This document shows, piece by piece, positions 63,211-64,000 of a stretch of 64,000 bases of DNA. Source of the stretch: Bradyrhizobium zhanjiangense. GTDB lineage: Bacteria; Pseudomonadota; Alphaproteobacteria; Rhizobiales; Xanthobacteraceae. The notes beneath the pieces are model-generated. The model saw only the letters and a list, made by a program, of their open reading frames with translations, was not told the origin of the DNA and did no database searches. The stretch's first letter is position 1. Each line of letters opens with the position of its first letter. The stretch lies in contig NZ_CP022221.1 of NCBI RefSeq assembly GCF_004114935.1, forward strand, positions 682,001 through 746,000. The letters run 5' to 3'. The position numbers and the translations under genes are program-made.

Positions 63211-64000
63211 CTACTCCATCACCGCGTGCTCCGGCCCCGCGGCCTGCTTGCGCAGTGTGGCCTTGGTCGAGCCGATCAGCAAAGCGAGCGGGATGGTGCA
63301 GAGGATAAAGACCATCACCAGCTGGTAATCGTGCGCGAAGGCGATGATCTGCGCCTGCACGCTGACCATTCTGTCGGCCATGGCGCGGCCGGCGTCGGTG
63401 GAGAGATTGATCATGCCGCTGACGCTGGGCATCTGGAGCGCGTGGTTGAACGGGTTGATGTGCTCGGAGAGGATCGCGTAGGTCCGCCGCGTCCCCTGCG
63501 TCAGCTCGGCGATGACGACGGAAATGCCGACCGAGCTCGCGACGTTGCGCATCAGGGTCAGCATCGCGGTGCCGTCGGTGCGCAGATCGTTCGACAGCGT
63601 CAGGAACGCCACGGTCGAGAGCGGCACGAAGACGAGGCCGAAGCCGAAGCCCTGGATGACGCTGACGGTGACGATCTCCGGCACCTGGGTCAGGTCGGTC
63701 CAGCCGGTCATCTGGAACAGCGAGCCTGCAGTCAGCGCCAGCCCTGTGATGATCAGCGTGCGCGCCTCGAAATAGCGCATCATGCGGCCGACCAGCATCA
63801 TGGCGAAAAAGGTGCCCAAGCCGCGGCTCGCCAGCAGCAGGCCGGCGGTGATGATGGGATAGCCGATCACGTTCTGCATGTAGGGCGAGGCCAGCGCCAT
63901 GGTCGAGAACAGCACGAGTCCCATCACGATCATGAACACGCAGCCGGTGACGAAGTTGCGATCCCGAAACAGCGCGAAGCGGATGAACGGCGTCGAGGTC
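63211..64000 (-). CDS. DHA2-family (EmrB-like) exporter, C-terminal part
   Basis: The last ~263 codons of a major-facilitator drug exporter whose 5' end lies beyond the window. At least six membrane helices are visible, with the DHA2-typical RFALFRDRNFV loop before a helix and GLVFVPLSTVAF and NVASSVGISVV helices. 14-helix DHA2 pumps such as EmrB work with an HlyD-type adaptor and an outer-membrane channel; neither is present here. Confidence 0.88.
   Translation of the reverse strand, partial: TSTPFIRFALFRDRNFVTGCVFMIVMGLVLFSTMALASPYMQNVIGYPIITAGLLLASRGLGTFFAMMLVGRMMRYFEARTLIITGLALTAGSLFQMTGWTDLTQVPEIVTVSVIQGFGFGLVFVPLSTVAFLTLSNDLRTDGTAMLTLMRNVASSVGISVVIAELTQGTRRTYAILSEHINPFNHALQMPSVSGMINLSTDAGRAMADRMVSVQAQIIAFAHDYQLVMVFILCTIPLALLIGSTKATLRKQAAGPEHAVME

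Overview
The window looks like chromosome from a soil alphaproteobacterium of the Bradyrhizobium / Nitrobacteraceae type. This is inferred from high G+C with strong third-position bias, family content (LTXXQ and DUF3175 proteins, hmg/fah and pcaHG aromatic catabolism, aerobic CO-dehydrogenase-like genes, lanthanide-type PQQ alcohol dehydrogenase, many chemoreceptors), GGAAC-N16-CGTT promoters of the general stress sigma factor EcfG, and many palindromic intergenic repeats. No rRNA, confident tRNA, CRISPR array, prophage or replication origin was seen.

Layout. 1-6.9 kb: end of a membrane protein gene, a secreted protein, a LysM protein, a 1.4-kb IS1595-like transposon that lost its transposase catalytic domain and carries a HARE-HTH-like gene and a tRNA-like fold, an LTXXQ periplasmic protein, and a vapBC module followed by a stump resembling hsdM. 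6.9-20.9 kb: receptor cyclase, AsmA, a Crp/Fnr regulator, parDE, an RND efflux pump with its adaptor, OmpA-like and caspase-like genes (the latter without catalytic His and Cys), and a lactonase-type metallo-hydrolase preceded by a near-consensus CRP site. 20.9-28.5 kb: accessory region with an IS1182-family element, two direct copies of a 70-bp sequence, a triple-GAF histidine kinase, a phytochelatin-synthase-like secreted protein and a lipoprotein.

28.6-41.2 kb: catabolic block. A MarR regulator diverges from a flavin hydroxylase, a DUF2783 protein, an MBL-fold protein, homogentisate dioxygenase and fumarylacetoacetase; then a DUF1272 protein, a CaiB-type CoA-transferase and a form II coxSLM operon with a broken coxG upstream. 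41.6-48.9 kb: lanthanide-type quinoprotein alcohol dehydrogenase, a XoxJ-cytochrome c fusion, two LuxR-type response regulators bridged by a 35-codon ORF, and on the other strand a FIST sensor and hybrid histidine kinase. This resembles the signalling genes around ethanol dehydrogenase in Pseudomonas.

49-54 kb: two tandem chemoreceptor genes whose C-terminal halves and downstream repeats form a 1.27-kb duplication. 54-58.5 kb: a stress/trehalose block (DUF3175, MFS transporter, otsB, otsA) with three EcfG-type promoters, two of them back to back. 58.7-64 kb: protocatechuate 3,4-dioxygenase pcaHG, a third chemoreceptor, an aminoglycoside-phosphotransferase-fold protein and the 3' part of a DHA2-type exporter gene that runs off the window.
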